Below, piece by piece: positions 37,245-46,456 of a DNA stretch of 64,000 bases. The DNA lies in NCBI RefSeq assembly GCF_000026365.1, contig NC_012996.1, positions 62,001 to 126,000 of the forward strand, written 5' to 3'. The notes under the pieces are model-generated. The model ran no database searches and was not told the DNA's origin. It saw only the letters and a program-made list of their open reading frames with translations. This DNA is from Zygosaccharomyces rouxii. Taxonomy: Eukaryota > Ascomycota > Saccharomycetes > Saccharomycetales > Saccharomycetaceae. The translations under genes and the position numbers were made by a program. How positions within the stretch are numbered: position 1 is the stretch's first letter; every line of letters begins with the position of its first letter.

Positions 37245-37317
37245 TGCTTCCAACCAGATTCGAACTGATGATCTCCACATTACTAGTGTGGCGCCTTACC
37301 AACTTGGCCATAGAAGC
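37245..37317 (-). tRNA. tRNA-Thr (anticodon AGT)
   Basis: 73 bases. Acceptor GCTTCTA pairs with TGGAAGC, D arm TGGCCAAGTTGGTAAGGC, anticodon stem CCACA/TGTGG with AGT in the loop, T loop TTCGAAT, discriminator A. No intron. Decodes ACT and, by inosine, ACC. Confidence 0.95.
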
Positions 37318-37813
37318 TATTAAACCTTGATTTCACCAAGGTGAATTATAAGCGCAAAGTATTAGGGGTAGCACACTGACTTTTAACCAGACCTTTCCTT
37401 GGAGTTATACTCCACAATCTGGATGTTGAACATTTCACTCGTAGAGAGCTATTGCTCAATCGTATTGACCATATATAACACCACTAAAAAAAACCAAATG
37501 TTCCATGCATTGAGTCTCTCATATCACGAGAGATTATTTCCATTTTACTGATAGAATATAATATTACGTTATAACATATCTCCGATACCTCCAAACTCCT
37601 CCAACATCCCTCTTAGTCATCTTTTCATACTAACTCGATCTTTTCTAGTCTCCAGTCTCATGTAGTCGCAATGTCTCTAAAGAGTGGCTCTTTTCATCAA
37701 TTTCAAGAGCCGAATTTTGTATTATATAAAGTCCGAATGATTAAAATACTCATCCGTTAAATCCACTAGTACCACTTGCTCACTAACTCACGAAAAGAAT
37801 ACACACATAAATA
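37318..37813. other. Intergenic: tRNA-Thr to ADI1 promoter
   Basis: 496 bases. A TATATAAA-like stretch (TATTATATAAAG near 37719-37730) about 85 bases before the ADI1 ATG is a likely TATA box. Nothing else recognised. Confidence 0.5.
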
Positions 37814-38350
37814 ATGGTCGCTACATACTTTTTCGACGATAACAACTCTGTTGATTTTAGGGAACCTCATTACAGTGGCCAAGACGTCACGCTGGAACAT
37901 TTGGGTAAATTGGGGGTCCTCTACAAGTATCTACCATCACAATCGGACGTTGATTCATTGGCTGAGGAACGCGCTTACAAGAATAGAGACGTTGTCAATC
38001 TATCCCCAGCATCTTTTGCAAATGATGAGGAAAAACTGTTAGAGAAGCTGAATGTTTTCTACAAGGAACACCTTCATGAAGATGAAGAGATTCGTTACTG
38101 CCTTGATGGATCAGGATATTTCGACATCAAGGACTCGACCATTGACCAATGGATCCGCGTTAGATTAGATAAACACGACTTGCTGATAGTTCCAGCAGGC
38201 ATATTCCACAGATTCACAGTTACGACAGACAACTACATCAAGGCCCTAAGACTTTTTCAAGACGAACCTAAGTGGCAGGCAATTAACAAACCCGAGGCTG
38301 ACCAAAATCCAGTTCGCAAAAACTACCTAGCCACTCTACAGAGTGCCTGA
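37814..38350 (+). CDS. ADI1: ADI1, acireductone dioxygenase
   Basis: 178 residues, normal for the family (179 in S. cerevisiae). Cupin fold with metal ligands visible: His86-x-His88-x3-Glu92 (EHLHEDEEIRYCLDGSGYF) and the distal His132 in PAGIFHRFT. With Fe2+ it oxidises acireductone to the 2-keto acid precursor of methionine and formate, in the methionine salvage pathway (known). It is followed by ANY1 on the same strand, as YMR009W-YMR010W in S. cerevisiae, with 297 bases between. Confidence 0.97.
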   Translation: MVATYFFDDNNSVDFREPHYSGQDVTLEHLGKLGVLYKYLPSQSDVDSLAEERAYKNRDVVNLSPASFANDEEKLLEKLNVFYKEHLHEDEEIRYCLDGSGYFDIKDSTIDQWIRVRLDKHDLLIVPAGIFHRFTVTTDNYIKALRLFQDEPKWQAINKPEADQNPVRKNYLATLQSA

Positions 38351-38647
38351 TGCTCGCAACAGGCAAATATGTAATGCTGCCAACTAAATATTCATTTCAT
38401 ATCATCATGTATTTATTCAGATCCAAGTTTTGACATTTTTTTTCACCTTCGTATTTTGTGACGGGACAATAAGCCCATATTGGGTCAACCTCATCAATGG
38501 ATACCTCGATACCGGACCTCAATAGGTATGGAGACAGTGAAAGGTTGACAAAGATCGAGGGGTTGATTGCTGTTGGAAGACTGGTGCTAAAGGTGCTGAG
38601 AGGTTGTTAAGACTTATTGTTTCCACCTTGCTTCCTGGTTTGGTAAA
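38351..38647. other. Intergenic ADI1 to ANY1
   Basis: 297 bases containing the ADI1 3' end and ANY1 promoter. A weak box C/D pair on the minus strand has no closing stem. Nothing called. Confidence 0.5.
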
Positions 38648-39946
38648 ATGGACGCGGCCGTTTCATCATCAACATTATTATCACGGTCGGTCACGACAGT
38701 TGCATCGTCAATGGTATCTGCATCTACATCGGCGTCTCCGTCAGAGAGTATTTTGAGTACACTAGCATCAGCATCAGCATCTGCAACAGCAGATGCCGTA
38801 GCGGCAGTTGCTGAAGGTGTGCCTGTACCCGCACCACATGCAAACTCAGGTGACATACTTTCATCATATTTACCACGAGTGGATCAGTTTTACATCCCAG
38901 AATGGCTAACAATGCAATTTGTTGCCAACAATTTGGTGAGCTTTACGCCACTGTTTTCCTATGGTACTACAATTTTAAGCATTGAGAGATCAAAAACGGC
39001 GCTGGGATTTTCTATTGATATTTGTGCGACGATGATGATTGCAAGCATTCTTAGAATTTCATATTATCTGATAACGCCATATGAAATTACACTATTAAGA
39101 CAATCTATTGTAATGATTTTCATCCAATTAATTTTACTGAGAACAACACTACTCTACAGACCGGAAGAGTATAAATATCACAATTTGCATGATGTGGAAT
39201 CGTTTTCACAATTGATCCGTAACGTTTGGTATGAATATTTTGCCTGTTCCAAACCGCCGTTCTTCAGCAAGGACTGGAGACTAATGCTAAGATCCCTCTC
39301 GTTTAAACATCTAACGGGGTTCCTTTACAAATGCCTCCTAATGGCTTGTTATAAAGTTTTAAAGTTTTTCGATCCAAGTTATAAGAGGTTTAAGTCATTT
39401 TGGCAATGGGACGATGAAAGTAAATTTTGGAAATTCCTAGTTTATTTTGCCTCTTTCCAACTGTTCTTAACGTTTATCATTTCGAAAGTTTTAAATTGGG
39501 AATCCTTATCTACTTGGATTGGTTCAGTAATTGGATCTTTAGGACTTTTAATCGAATCGCTGTTACCATTACCGCAGATTGCAATTCTTTACAAGTTAAA
39601 GTCAGTCCAAGGTTTTAAACTAATTCTGTTGATTAGCTGGTTCTGTGGTGATACTCTTAAAATCACATATTTAATCTTTGGGGCCAGTAATATATCAGTC
39701 ATTTTCCTATTATTTGCACTTTTCCAAATGACTTTGGATTTTTACATCGGTGGACAGTACATCTATTACAGATATTATTATCCAAGCTTGAGGAATAGAA
39801 GAGAGGCACCATTGAGAGATGAGGAAGAAAATGGAGAGATAATTGAATTAGAAAATTTCAAAATGAATAATAGTGATCTGGAGCTTCAAACACCCCCGCC
39901 TCACCAACATGGAAGGGTAAGATCTCATTCTCTTATGGGACAGTAG
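38648..39946 (+). CDS. ANY1: ANY1 (CFS1), PQ-loop membrane protein
   Basis: 432 residues. A Ser/Thr/Ala-rich N-terminus (1-70), then two PQ-loop-type bundles: about 100-170 (NNLVSFTPLFSYGTTILSIERSKTALGFS) and about 270-380 (SLLPLPQIAILYKLKSVQGFKLILLISWFCGDTLK). Seven or so membrane segments are likely. The tail is acidic and cytosolic. S. cerevisiae Any1/Cfs1 acts at endosome and Golgi membranes, suppresses loss of the flippases Drs2/Neo1, and is reported as a lipid scramblase (known). The gene is convergent with PET127. Confidence 0.9.
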   Translation: MDAAVSSSTLLSRSVTTVASSMVSASTSASPSESILSTLASASASATADAVAAVAEGVPVPAPHANSGDILSSYLPRVDQFYIPEWLTMQFVANNLVSFTPLFSYGTTILSIERSKTALGFSIDICATMMIASILRISYYLITPYEITLLRQSIVMIFIQLILLRTTLLYRPEEYKYHNLHDVESFSQLIRNVWYEYFACSKPPFFSKDWRLMLRSLSFKHLTGFLYKCLLMACYKVLKFFDPSYKRFKSFWQWDDESKFWKFLVYFASFQLFLTFIISKVLNWESLSTWIGSVIGSLGLLIESLLPLPQIAILYKLKSVQGFKLILLISWFCGDTLKITYLIFGASNISVIFLLFALFQMTLDFYIGGQYIYYRYYYPSLRNRREAPLRDEEENGEIIELENFKMNNSDLELQTPPPHQHGRVRSHSLMGQ

Positions 39947-39997
39947 AGACGAAAAGTTGGGTATGAATTCGAAAATGAAATAAAATATATACATATT

Positions 39998-40022
39998 AAA
40001 AAAAAAAAAAAAAAAAAAAAAA
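39998..40022. repeat. 25-base poly(dA:dT) tract between ANY1 and PET127
   Basis: Uninterrupted run of 25 A in the 219-base convergent spacer. The third long homopolymer of this window and the longest. Confidence 0.85.
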
Positions 40023-40165
40023 TGCTTGTGGAGGAAAGTTGTGCATTCTTTTCTCATCCTCATTCCCCTTTTCTTTTCTCCACAAGTTCTATAACTTATA
40101 GAATAATATAAATTTTGGGATGTATATACGATACGCAAACGGAATTTTTTTTTAAAAAGCTTCTT

Positions 40166-42355
40166 CTAATCCATATCTTGGGAATCCCAAGTTATTTTGA
40201 CCTTTGGTGAACAAAGTCTATCTCTCAGCTTTCTTCTCGTTTCGCCCTTCTTCGCATATGCTCTCAATCTACTCTTAAGAGCAGAAAGTTCTTGACCATC
40301 TTTTTTTTCAACTTTACCGCCGAAATCTTCTGCCATTAAATCTGAAATTCTTCTAGAGACTTCTTTATTGGATGATCGATTGGTTGAAATGATTACAGAC
40401 TGTTCTTCAAGAACGTGCAACTTTTGGTTTAGGAATGTTCCATACAAGCTCTTCAATTGCTCAGTGCTATTAATGTTGTAAATTTGAGTGCGTACTTTCC
40501 AACCTGCAAGATCCTTTGGATGGAAAAAACTGGGGTATTTGAAATTTTTAAAATTACGGTAGTAGTCTTGATTTAATTTTGCAATAACGTAGTCACAAGA
40601 CTCTGGTGTCAAAACCTTTTGGGATGGCCGTGCAAAGCCAGGAATTTTAAGCTCTTTCTTCTGGGATTCCCTATATTCATGAGACACTTTAATTTGAAAA
40701 CCAACTATTGAGTCACCTAGATTTTCTAATAGCTGTTGATTTTCCTCACGTATATGAGCAAGTTGCTGGGAAATTGCATTGTTATCCATATCTTTCGTTA
40801 GGAGTGGTTTATCCTCGTAATCATCAGGTAATGGTACGGCTACCACTTTCAAAACAGGTTTTTCCACAGATCTCAGCGACTTGGAACCATTTGTATCTTT
40901 ACTCGTAACGGTTTGCATCATAATTTTACATTTTTGCCAATTCTTGATGCCTTTAGAATTTAACAAATTCTTTACATGCATTAAAATATTTTTGAAGAGA
41001 TGGATAGATATCTTGAATTCCTTATCTGCGACTGCAGATGCCACTTTCCTTGCATCCCGCTGCTGTTGCGTAAAAAAAACTTGATCACCATAGATCGATC
41101 TCAAATCATGGTTCTTGGATGACAGTGCAAAGTTAAATTTAGAATCGTAGCAAGAATGAATAATGAAATCCAAATCCTCTAGCGGTAAGTACTGGAATCC
41201 AAACATCCTAGCGATATTGTGATACGCAACGAATATTCCATCCATCTTACCAATTCTTGCCTGCAGGGAATATTTCAACAACGTGCTTCTAACCAATTCG
41301 AAAAATTCTCTTTCCAATGATTCAAACTCTCCAAATACTCTATCAATCTCGTAACCAGTGTAATTGTTGTTACTCTCCACAAAGGACAAATCATGCCTGA
41401 TAGCGGCAACAGCCCTAGTCTTCAAATCAAACACACCAGTCCCTGGAAGCTTGGAATCGTATGCATCTAGCTGAGACCTTAAAAGAAATGAATCCACTTG
41501 GGAATAGTGGTAAGATTCGGGCTGACTCTGCGCTCTATCAGTAAGAAATTCCTCCAATGAATGGCCCAGTATCGACAAAACAATTTCCCTATCGAGACTT
41601 TTATCAGAATCAATAGAGGTAACCTTATCATCCAATTTTCGCAGTATAAAGCTTGCTGGTAATTTAGCACCTTGTGTATACGTCAAATGTTTGTCGGGAA
41701 ATCTTCTCGATAACGGCAGATCCACTGCGTTGAGTGGTCTAAAACCAGATAACAAGAAATGCAGCTGTGATAAGGAGGATGTCATAGAACTGGTAGAGGA
41801 AACGTATTCACTTTTAGAAATTTTTGCCATCCTGTGTAAAGTCTCATCTTTATGTGGAGTAATAAACGGTAATTCACCATCGTCCTTTGGTTCCAGCATA
41901 TCAGGTGCAATCATTTCCAATTCAGGCTCAAAATTGTAGACACCGGTTCTTGAATCTTGCAATTGATGTAAAGTCAACGGCTGGTAGAGTACTCTTGCCA
42001 AATCGTGAGTCAGCCTTGGTGGTTTAGTTTTAACCAAACTCTTATCGTTTTTAGTCCCCAGAAATTGCCCGTTTTCTGGATCCACACTCATCTGCTGTAC
42101 ATTATTCACACTAGCCACTATCGAGGCATCAGGAATATTAGCGCTACTACTGCCTTTATCGCTATCTGGGTTTATAACATATCTTTTGGCAGGTTTCCGT
42201 CTCAATTTGGACCTAGCAAACGAATGACCCCGGTAAAAGTACCTGGTACGAAAAAGTGATGTGCGGTACATCGAACTCAGTGGCCAAAGAGGTGAAACCA
42301 AGCAAATTATTGGCTGGTAATCCTCCAGAATACCAGTGGTTTCAGTGCATCTCAT
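40166..42355 (-). CDS. PET127: PET127, mitochondrial RNA processing factor
   Basis: 729 residues from the first ATG. A second in-frame ATG at 42271 (MYRTSLFRTRYFYRGHSFARSKLRR) gives 701 residues and begins with an ideal mitochondrial presequence, so it may be the true start. The family core is plain: LPLSRRFPDKHLTYTQGAK, FLLRSQLDAYDSKLPGTGVFDLKTRAVAAIRHD (about 285-325), LKYSLQARIGKMDGIFVAYHNIARMFGFQYL. The FDLK stretch resembles a PD-(D/E)XK nuclease core, which I recall has been proposed for the family. Pet127 is a membrane-associated mitochondrial protein needed for RNA 5' end processing and turnover (known). S. cerevisiae PET127 (YOR017W) neighbours ROD1 and ERP4. Confidence 0.92.
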   Translation of the reverse strand: MRCTETTGILEDYQPIICLVSPLWPLSSMYRTSLFRTRYFYRGHSFARSKLRRKPAKRYVINPDSDKGSSSANIPDASIVASVNNVQQMSVDPENGQFLGTKNDKSLVKTKPPRLTHDLARVLYQPLTLHQLQDSRTGVYNFEPELEMIAPDMLEPKDDGELPFITPHKDETLHRMAKISKSEYVSSTSSMTSSLSQLHFLLSGFRPLNAVDLPLSRRFPDKHLTYTQGAKLPASFILRKLDDKVTSIDSDKSLDREIVLSILGHSLEEFLTDRAQSQPESYHYSQVDSFLLRSQLDAYDSKLPGTGVFDLKTRAVAAIRHDLSFVESNNNYTGYEIDRVFGEFESLEREFFELVRSTLLKYSLQARIGKMDGIFVAYHNIARMFGFQYLPLEDLDFIIHSCYDSKFNFALSSKNHDLRSIYGDQVFFTQQQRDARKVASAVADKEFKISIHLFKNILMHVKNLLNSKGIKNWQKCKIMMQTVTSKDTNGSKSLRSVEKPVLKVVAVPLPDDYEDKPLLTKDMDNNAISQQLAHIREENQQLLENLGDSIVGFQIKVSHEYRESQKKELKIPGFARPSQKVLTPESCDYVIAKLNQDYYRNFKNFKYPSFFHPKDLAGWKVRTQIYNINSTEQLKSLYGTFLNQKLHVLEEQSVIISTNRSSNKEVSRRISDLMAEDFGGKVEKKDGQELSALKSRLRAYAKKGETRRKLRDRLCSPKVKITWDSQDMD

Positions 42356-42854
42356 TTCTTCAAGATTCTTAATAGTGTGAAAATCACAAATCGTTCTGCA
42401 CGGCTCATCTCGACCATATCGGGAAGAAGGTTTTAAGGGATCTTCAACAGTCTCTAAACAACAACAATAGTAGTTCAGCGATAACAGCCGGTTAAGAAAG
42501 GCACGAACAGGATGTCTCAGCTATTAAATCGCAGTTTCATATGATTCAAAGACTTTCACTTTAGTGCAGTTGCATAAACTCTGCTCGAGTGAATGCTTCA
42601 AAAAGACTAAGTTCGAGAGATGATAGCAATACCCCAAAGGATAAAGGGGTTCTAATGTTTACGGGGAACGATTGATATCGCACGGATGGCAGAAGTGGAA
42701 CTATAATTCCCGGAATTAGTAAAGTAATTCATGGCGCTTACGATCAGGAATGATTTCGTATATAACCAACCAACTACACTACAGTATAAGGTAGAGGTGG
42801 TGGAAGCAAGCATCGCATTGGTGCAACTGTAGAACAGTATCGAATTGCGTAATC
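42356..42854. other. Divergent promoter region PET127 / AIM17
   Basis: 499 bases. No coding frame or repeat recognised; no TATA consensus near AIM17. Confidence 0.5.
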
Positions 42855-44237
42855 ATGTATCTCAGGAGTGCTTTCAAGAAATGTACCAGATTTTATTCTG
42901 CAGCTGTCCCACTTCTAAAAAACTCAAATGGAATTGGATTTGATGTGGCTGCTTTGCGTGATAGTGGAAGGATTATCAAGGCATTGTCAAATGATAAATC
43001 TACTACTATAACATTTGTGAGTGATGATTTGCCAGACGGTAAACCATACACTGTTGCCTTCAATAATCTGTTCCTGAGAGATTCCTCAAGATCGCCAAAA
43101 TCCGTGGATCCAACTACAGGTCAAAAATTACTTACTACAAGTCAGTTATCCCGTAATCCACTGTCTACCACTCCCATAAGTGTGCAAGTGACACCGGAGG
43201 GTAAGTTTGTTAGTATCAAATGGGAAGATGGCGATAGCTACAATTATCCATTGGAGTTTATCTATAAATTTAAAGGCTCTTCTTTTGTCACCGAATCGAT
43301 GAGAATCACCTCACCTAACCCAAAGACTTTGTTTTGGGACGAGGAGACCTTGAACAACCATAGGGATGAAGTAATGGGGACAGATTATGAGGCATATACG
43401 CACGATGATAACCATTTATATCAGTTGCTAAGGACTTTACAAAAATTTGGCATAGTCTTTATCAATGGTGTTCCTCAGGGCGATCATGGTGCTATTAAAA
43501 AAATCGCAGAGAGAATTGGCCCCATCAGGAATACATTTTATGGTGAAACTTTTGATGTGAAAGGTGCCAATAATGAGACCCCCAACATAGCTTATTCAAA
43601 TCTAGCACTGCCGCTTCACATGGATCTACTATACATGGAAAATGTGCCAGAATACCAACTGCTACACACAATCAACAACCCAAAGGAGGGATCTGGTGGA
43701 GTTAACGTATTTGTCGATGGATTTAGAGCTGCAAATGAAGTTCGTGAATTGGATACTATATCTTACCAGGCGCTGCAAAACGTGCCTATCAATTACCATT
43801 ACAGTAGAGGTGATAAGAGATATTATCAATCAAAACCTATGATCGAACACCACGAGTCACACAAGGGGAACACTCTGGATGATTACTTTGACGGTTTGAT
43901 AAAAGCCGTTAATTATTCACCGCCATTTCAGGCGCCTTTTACCTTTGGTATCCACGCCAAATCTCCAGAATCTGACGCTTGCAAAAGTAAATTAGCTGAA
44001 AGGCACATGTTCAACGATTTTACAAACGGTCTCGAGCTTTTTGAGGACTGTATAACTGATAAGAGCAATCAGTTTGAAATTAAGTTGCCGCCCAACAGTT
44101 GCGTAATCTTAGACAACAGGAGAGTCTTACACGCGAGAAGTGCTTACTCTAGCGATTCTAGGTGGATCAAGGGCTGCTACATGGATAAAGATACGATTAT
44201 AAGTAGATTGAATTATTTACGTGAGAAGTTTTTATAA
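42855..44237 (+). CDS. AIM17: AIM17, gamma-butyrobetaine-dioxygenase-like Fe(II)/2-oxoglutarate enzyme
   Basis: 460 residues, as in S. cerevisiae Aim17 (465). Mitochondrial presequence (MYLRSAFKKCTRFYSAAVP), an N-terminal small domain, then a TauD/BBOX double-stranded helix. Iron ligands are visible: His255-x-Asp257 (LPLHMDLLY) and distal His426 (RRVLHARSAY). The 2-oxoglutarate-binding Arg is probably Arg428 or a nearby Arg. The human relatives hydroxylate carnitine precursors; the yeast substrate is unknown, so activity is inferred. SPO11 starts 58 bases downstream on the same strand, the pair being conserved as YHL021C-YHL022C. Confidence 0.92.
   Translation: MYLRSAFKKCTRFYSAAVPLLKNSNGIGFDVAALRDSGRIIKALSNDKSTTITFVSDDLPDGKPYTVAFNNLFLRDSSRSPKSVDPTTGQKLLTTSQLSRNPLSTTPISVQVTPEGKFVSIKWEDGDSYNYPLEFIYKFKGSSFVTESMRITSPNPKTLFWDEETLNNHRDEVMGTDYEAYTHDDNHLYQLLRTLQKFGIVFINGVPQGDHGAIKKIAERIGPIRNTFYGETFDVKGANNETPNIAYSNLALPLHMDLLYMENVPEYQLLHTINNPKEGSGGVNVFVDGFRAANEVRELDTISYQALQNVPINYHYSRGDKRYYQSKPMIEHHESHKGNTLDDYFDGLIKAVNYSPPFQAPFTFGIHAKSPESDACKSKLAERHMFNDFTNGLELFEDCITDKSNQFEIKLPPNSCVILDNRRVLHARSAYSSDSRWIKGCYMDKDTIISRLNYLREKFL
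44085..44094 (+). promoter_or_regulatory. URS1-like site within AIM17, upstream of SPO11
   Basis: TTGCCGCCCA, eight of ten bases of TAGCCGCCGA, about 200 bases before the SPO11 ATG and inside AIM17 coding sequence. The short AIM17-SPO11 gap means SPO11 control elements must overlap AIM17. The match is imperfect. Confidence 0.3.
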
Positions 44238-44295
44238 AAACCAACTTAACCTCCAACACATTACTTTGAAGAATCAAAAAAGTTGAAAAGAAAAG

Positions 44296-45411
44296 ATGGG
44301 AAAAGGCTTGATTGATTATATGAATGACTGCAGTACCAAAGATGATTTATACAAATCACTCTTGCCGCGGACAAGAACCATTCACATGAACATGTATGAT
44401 GAGGACATCAGCGGCACTATCGAAACCATACTAAGCTTAACAAAAAACTCTTTGGAGCAACATCAGCAACCAGTCAACATACTTATAAGGACTAAAAGCA
44501 AATCCCCCATATCTCTAAAGTTTCCAGACCACGGGTTATATTCTTCAGTTGCCGCCCACCAAAATTCCAACCGAATTGCAATCATGTTAAACCTTTTACA
44601 GACAATCCAGGAGTGTCTCACGAGTAGTACTGTCAAGACTAACCGTGATCTGTTTTATTCTAATGTGGAATTGTATGGGAAACAGGTAACAGTAGATCGC
44701 TGGATAAATACTATTGCTCAAAGCTTGGAACTGACCAACGCTAGAGATAACCTAAATGTGATTCCTGCACAAAAAGGGTTAGTGTTTACTACGCAAGAGA
44801 TAAGAATACTGACCAAGGGCAGTGAAGAACGTATCAACCCCTACCATTCTAGTTTGATTCCCCATATGGATCAGAATTCCCTGTGTCAGATCGTGCCAGG
44901 AAGAAATGCGACTACTCGTCTCTTAGTGCTGGAGAAGGAAGCAGTATACAACCAACTAGTTAACGATGTGCAATACAGCCCCTCCTACTACGACGACTGT
45001 ATCATTGTCACTGGTAAAGGATATCCAGATTTTTTGACCAGACTGTTCTTACACAAGCTACAAGTTTCGACAACCGCCATTGAACGCTGGGAAATCTATA
45101 CAGACGCTGACCCTTATGGTGTCGATATTGCAATGAAATACGTGCAAAATGTTAAGGAACCTTGTAGGTGCAATAAGTTAGTGCATAGGGGAGTTTTTTT
45201 ATTCCAATTGATGTCAAATCAGCGGCAGCAGGTTCAATACCTTCCAATGACCCAAAGGGACACCGCCGTTGCCACTAGAATACTACAAAGAGTGACAGAA
45301 TCAAACCTTCCAAACATGACAACGGTTCAAGAGCTACAGAGACAGATTTTCCTCCAGAAAAAGGCAGAAATGAACGTTATGGGCAGGGAAACCTACCTAG
45401 GGCAAAAATAA
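44296..45411 (+). CDS. SPO11: SPO11, meiotic double-strand-break transesterase
   Basis: 371 residues (398 in S. cerevisiae). Topoisomerase VI A-type protein. The catalytic tyrosine is Tyr121 in RDLFYSNVELY within the winged-helix domain. The TOPRIM metal ligands are Glu213 (VLEKEAVY) and the pair Asp270/Asp272 (YTDADPYG); VTGKGYPDFLTRLFL is also conserved. It cuts DNA to start meiotic recombination, staying covalently bound to the 5' ends (known). All catalytic residues are intact, so the gene looks functional and suggests a sexual cycle. It follows AIM17 by 58 bases. Confidence 0.95.
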   Translation: MGKGLIDYMNDCSTKDDLYKSLLPRTRTIHMNMYDEDISGTIETILSLTKNSLEQHQQPVNILIRTKSKSPISLKFPDHGLYSSVAAHQNSNRIAIMLNLLQTIQECLTSSTVKTNRDLFYSNVELYGKQVTVDRWINTIAQSLELTNARDNLNVIPAQKGLVFTTQEIRILTKGSEERINPYHSSLIPHMDQNSLCQIVPGRNATTRLLVLEKEAVYNQLVNDVQYSPSYYDDCIIVTGKGYPDFLTRLFLHKLQVSTTAIERWEIYTDADPYGVDIAMKYVQNVKEPCRCNKLVHRGVFLFQLMSNQRQQVQYLPMTQRDTAVATRILQRVTESNLPNMTTVQELQRQIFLQKKAEMNVMGRETYLGQK

Positions 45412-45726
45412 GACCGGAGAAAACAGATGGCGACAGTTATAAGGCCCTAAAAATCCATGCTGATCCTCTAAAATTATTATGAGATATTCCATCATCTTAT
45501 TGTAACGCGTAACTTTGAGAAATACGTGTCCATACACTGGAAGGTTGAAAAAAAAATAAAGAATTAAGATGAAAAACTACAAGAAATCCCGAACAAAACA
45601 AAGCAACGAAGGAGAAGTGGAATTAGAAATATTATCAGGTGTCAAGAATTTTTTCTATTTGATTCCCACCTTCTCAATTGACACGTTGACACAAAAGTAT
45701 AACTTTTTTTGAGAGGTCATAACGAC
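45412..45726. other. Intergenic SPO11 to ERP gene
   Basis: 315 bases holding the SPO11 3' end and ERP promoter. AT-rich; no element recognised. Confidence 0.5.
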
Positions 45727-46374
45727 ATGCAATTGCAATCAATTTTGCCCCATCTACTTGCAGTTATCTGTTGCTGTCTGATTCCAGCGGTGAAAGCTGA
45801 ATCTTCCAATTATGCACCATTTTCCATAGCATTGCCAGCTTTTTCAAAAGAATGCCTATACTATGATTTAACAGATAATGAGGATTCTTTAGTTGTCAGT
45901 TATCAAGTTTTGACTGGTGGAAATTTTGAAATTGATTTTGAAATTACTTCTCCAGATGGAACTAAAATTATCTCTGAAAAGCAAAAGAAGTATTCCGATT
46001 TTCTTTTGAAATCATTTGGTTTAGGCCAATACAGTTTCTGTTTTACCAATTCATACGGAACTGCTTTGAAGAAAGTGGAAGTTGTCCTTGAACTAGAGAA
46101 GGGAAATTTAGGTATCCCAGACGAAAACAGTTCACCACAAGATGCAATCTCTAATAATGCAATTGAAGAGATCGACAGAAATTTGCAAAAGATTACTAAG
46201 GCCATGAATTATTTGAGGGCAAGAGAATGGAGAAATATGTACACCGTGGAATCAACCGATTCCAGACTAACTTGGTTATCACTACTAATCATGGGTCTCA
46301 TGGTGGGCATAAGTGTCCTACAAGCAGTGGTCATTCAATTCTTCTTTAAAGTTCGTTCGAAGAACTACGTATGA
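45727..46374 (+). CDS. ERP2: ERP2/ERP4-type p24 cargo receptor
   Basis: 215 residues from the ATG at 45727 (MQLQSILPHLLAVICC); six open codons precede it without ATG. Signal peptide (about 1-24), GOLD domain with the two Cys expected for a disulfide (ECLYYDL and QYSFCFTNS), a coiled coil (EEIDRNLQKITKAMNYLRARE) and one membrane span near the C-terminus (LLIMGLMVGISVLQAVVIQFFF) with a short tail FFKVRSKNYV. p24 proteins package cargo into COPII vesicles and cycle between ER and Golgi (known). S. cerevisiae ERP2 lies by FUN14 and ERP4 by PET127; both are neighbours here, so this is their single ancestor-type copy. Confidence 0.9.
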   Translation: MQLQSILPHLLAVICCCLIPAVKAESSNYAPFSIALPAFSKECLYYDLTDNEDSLVVSYQVLTGGNFEIDFEITSPDGTKIISEKQKKYSDFLLKSFGLGQYSFCFTNSYGTALKKVEVVLELEKGNLGIPDENSSPQDAISNNAIEEIDRNLQKITKAMNYLRAREWRNMYTVESTDSRLTWLSLLIMGLMVGISVLQAVVIQFFFKVRSKNYV

Positions 46375-46456
46375 TCGAACTAAAGCCAAAACTCCTGTGT
46401 TGTTATGTATGTTATATGGCATACCAATGAAATGCATTTTTTTTTCTCACTTACTA

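Noticed and set aside
37017..37280. 87-codon frame on the minus strand overlapping tRNA-Thr
   Set aside because: Overlaps a tRNA gene and shows no conserved motif.
38416..38497. Box C/D-like pair on the minus strand between ADI1 and ANY1
   Set aside because: No closing stem and no convincing guide sequence.
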